From Marine Group I thaumarchaeote SCGC AAA799-O18 (GTDB taxonomy: Archaea; Thermoproteota; Nitrososphaeria; Nitrososphaerales; Nitrosopumilaceae): a stretch of DNA of 6,798 nt. The notes below the pieces were generated by a model, which saw only the letters and a program-made list of their open reading frames with translations, ran no database searches and was not told where the DNA came from. The number at the start of each line of letters is the position of its first letter. The first letter of the stretch is position 1. Below are positions 5,780-6,798 of the stretch, piece by piece. Location of the stretch: contig JOTC01000017.1 in assembly GCA_000746705.1 (NCBI GenBank), positions 1-6,798 of the forward strand, given 5' to 3'. The translations under genes were made by a program, and so were the position numbers.

Positions 5780-6524
5780 CATTAAGGGTTGGGAATCAAA
5801 ATACAGGGAGATCCTAAAAGAATTTGGTTACTCGAAAAATAGGGATAGACAATCATGTAAATTATTAAATTCATTATTGCCAAACAAAACTAAGATAGCG
5901 GAAATCAAGGATCTAATATGGAACAGACCTGTTTTCATAGTAGGTGCTGGACCTTCATTACCATCTTGCATTCCAATTTTGAGAAAATATAGTAATATTA
6001 CAAAAATAGTCGCTGACGGTGCATCTAGGGCTCTAATAGAAAACAACTTGCGGCCAAGTATTGTAGTTACAGATCTTGATGGTGATATTACAACGCTGAA
6101 AAGAATTGGTAGAACAAAGACGATAATAATTGTCCATGCACATGGGGATAATACTGAAAAGCTTGATCTTGTAAAAAACTTCAAAAATTGCATAGGAACA
6201 ACACAAACAAAGCCTTTAGGAAAGATTCACAATTTTGGAGGATTTACTGATGGAGATAGGTGTGTATTTTTAGCCAACCGCTTTAAAGCAAAAAAAATAA
6301 TTCTTTTTGGAATGGATTTTGGTACTACAATTGGAAGTTTTTCAAAGACTAGAATTATTAACAAAACTATCAAGATCAGAAAATTACGTCGTGGGAAGAA
6401 ATTGTTAGAATGGCTCGCGCAAAAAAGTGAATCTGAACTTTACTCCACTTCTGCAGTGAAAGGATTTACTAAAATCAAGTTTGAAGACATTGATAATCTA
6501 ATTAACGATAAGAATGCGTTTTAA
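5775..6524 (+). CDS. mptE: 6-hydroxymethyl-7,8-dihydropterin pyrophosphokinase, MptE type (DUF115)
   Basis: MptE transfers pyrophosphate from ATP to 6-hydroxymethyl-7,8-dihydropterin, giving the substrate of dihydropteroate synthase; it replaces bacterial FolK in archaea. Numbered from ATG 5775, the 249-residue protein shows VGAGPSL (56-62), a nucleotide-binding loop; ADGASRAL (80-87); VTDLDGD (98-104), an acidic cluster likely binding Mg2+; HAHGDN (121-126); GFTDGDR (156-162); and GMDFG (179-183). These match archaeal MptE in order and spacing. The basic stretch KIRKLRRGKK (200-209) lies in the C-terminal part. The open frame extends to TTG 5766, but ATG 5775 is a stronger codon and leaves about 22 bp from the divergent folP start. 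The two genes encode consecutive steps, so joint control from the shared start region is likely. No damage seen. Confidence 0.92.
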   Translation: MTIKGWESKYREILKEFGYSKNRDRQSCKLLNSLLPNKTKIAEIKDLIWNRPVFIVGAGPSLPSCIPILRKYSNITKIVADGASRALIENNLRPSIVVTDLDGDITTLKRIGRTKTIIIVHAHGDNTEKLDLVKNFKNCIGTTQTKPLGKIHNFGGFTDGDRCVFLANRFKAKKIILFGMDFGTTIGSFSKTRIINKTIKIRKLRRGKKLLEWLAQKSESELYSTSAVKGFTKIKFEDIDNLINDKNAF

Positions 6525-6528
6525 TATT
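6519..6528 (+). promoter_or_regulatory. possible TATA box for the downstream coiled-coil gene
   Basis: TTTTAATATT overlaps the mptE stop (TAA 6522-6524) and is centred about 26 nt before the ATG at 6549, the spacing expected for a leaderless archaeal message. Readthrough from mptE across the 24-nt gap is an equally possible source of transcripts. Confidence 0.35.
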
Positions 6529-6548
6529 GTTCACACATAAGAGAAAAC

Positions 6549-6798
6549 ATGGGATTTTCAGACGAACAAATTCATGACATTTTGGAATTAAAAGAGCAAC
6601 TTACTGAAAAAATAGAGACACATATAGAAGAGATTAAAAAACTTGAAAAAAACATTGTGACTCTAAATACAATACTTAAACAATCAAGTTTCACCAAAGC
6701 CTCAGATCTTACTATAAGCGCATCAGAAACAATGAAAGAAGAAAGAAGAATAACAGTGCCGATCACAAAAAATTCGGATGGATCAACTATTGCAAATG
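6549..6798 (+). CDS. coiled-coil protein of unknown function, 3' end beyond the window
   Basis: The frame opens at ATG 6549 and stays open to the last base, giving 83 complete codons. Residues about 5-46 are highly charged and helical, with hydrophobic residues spaced as in a coiled coil (ILELKEQLTEKIETHIEEIK, then LEKNIVTLNTILKQ), suggesting oligomerisation. A polar linker follows (SSFTKASDLTISASETMKEE), then VPITKNSDGSTIAN, which looks like the start of a second, folded domain that continues outside. There is no signal peptide or membrane helix in the visible part. The gene follows mptE on the same strand after 24 bp. I vaguely associate this architecture with uncharacterised conserved thaumarchaeal proteins but cannot name a family, and proximity to mptE alone does not imply a role in pterin synthesis. 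Confidence 0.7.
   Translation, partial: MGFSDEQIHDILELKEQLTEKIETHIEEIKKLEKNIVTLNTILKQSSFTKASDLTISASETMKEERRITVPITKNSDGSTIAN

Noticed and set aside
5828..6193. 121-codon frame on the - strand opposite mptE
   Set aside because: mptE motifs are intact on the + strand over the same bases; the antisense translation has hydrophobic runs but no family features.
1..6798. CRISPR array, insertion sequence, tRNA or rRNA
   Set aside because: I found no spaced direct repeats, no transposase frame or terminal inverted repeats, and no cloverleaf-like or rRNA-like sequence; intergenic gaps are all under 50 bp.

Overview
The window is a stretch of AT-rich archaeal chromosome carrying housekeeping and biosynthetic genes. 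It most resembles an ammonia-oxidising thaumarchaeon (Nitrososphaerota, Nitrosopumilus-like marine group). The main evidence is a Csl4 exosome subunit, archaeal diphthamide synthase (Dph2) sequence, an archaeal MptE-type pterin pyrophosphokinase, a short archaeal dihydropteroate synthase, TTG starts, very tight spacing and TATA-like boxes about 25-34 nt ahead of starts. The assignment comes from family knowledge and was not tested by a search.

Left part, + strand (1-2904): the window opens inside threonine synthase (thrC), which breaks by a frameshift near 679-687. The rest of ThrC continues in the next frame and then, with no stop, runs into the C-terminal half of Dph2 near 893-899. The ThrC tail and the first half of Dph2 are both absent. 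This is either a real deletion that fused two decaying genes or an assembly chimera. Csl4 and prephenate dehydratase (pheA) follow, the last two only 3 nt apart.

Middle, - strand (2901-4842): pheA converges with a small two-TM membrane protein of unknown function; their stop codons overlap inside a hairpin with a T-run. Upstream of that gene lies guaB (IMP dehydrogenase with a CBS pair), which starts at TTG.

Right part: dihydropteroate synthase (folP type, - strand) and MptE (+ strand) diverge from almost the same point, with about 22 bp between the preferred ATG starts. MptE makes the pyrophosphorylated pterin that the synthase condenses with an aminobenzoate acceptor, so the pair forms two consecutive pteridine-coenzyme steps. 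The window closes inside a small coiled-coil protein.

I see no CRISPR array, transposase, tRNA, rRNA or obvious defence system. No intergenic stretch exceeds 50 bp. The points most worth a second look are the thrC/dph2 junction with its frameshift, the unusual catalytic flap of GuaB, and the shared folP/mptE start region.
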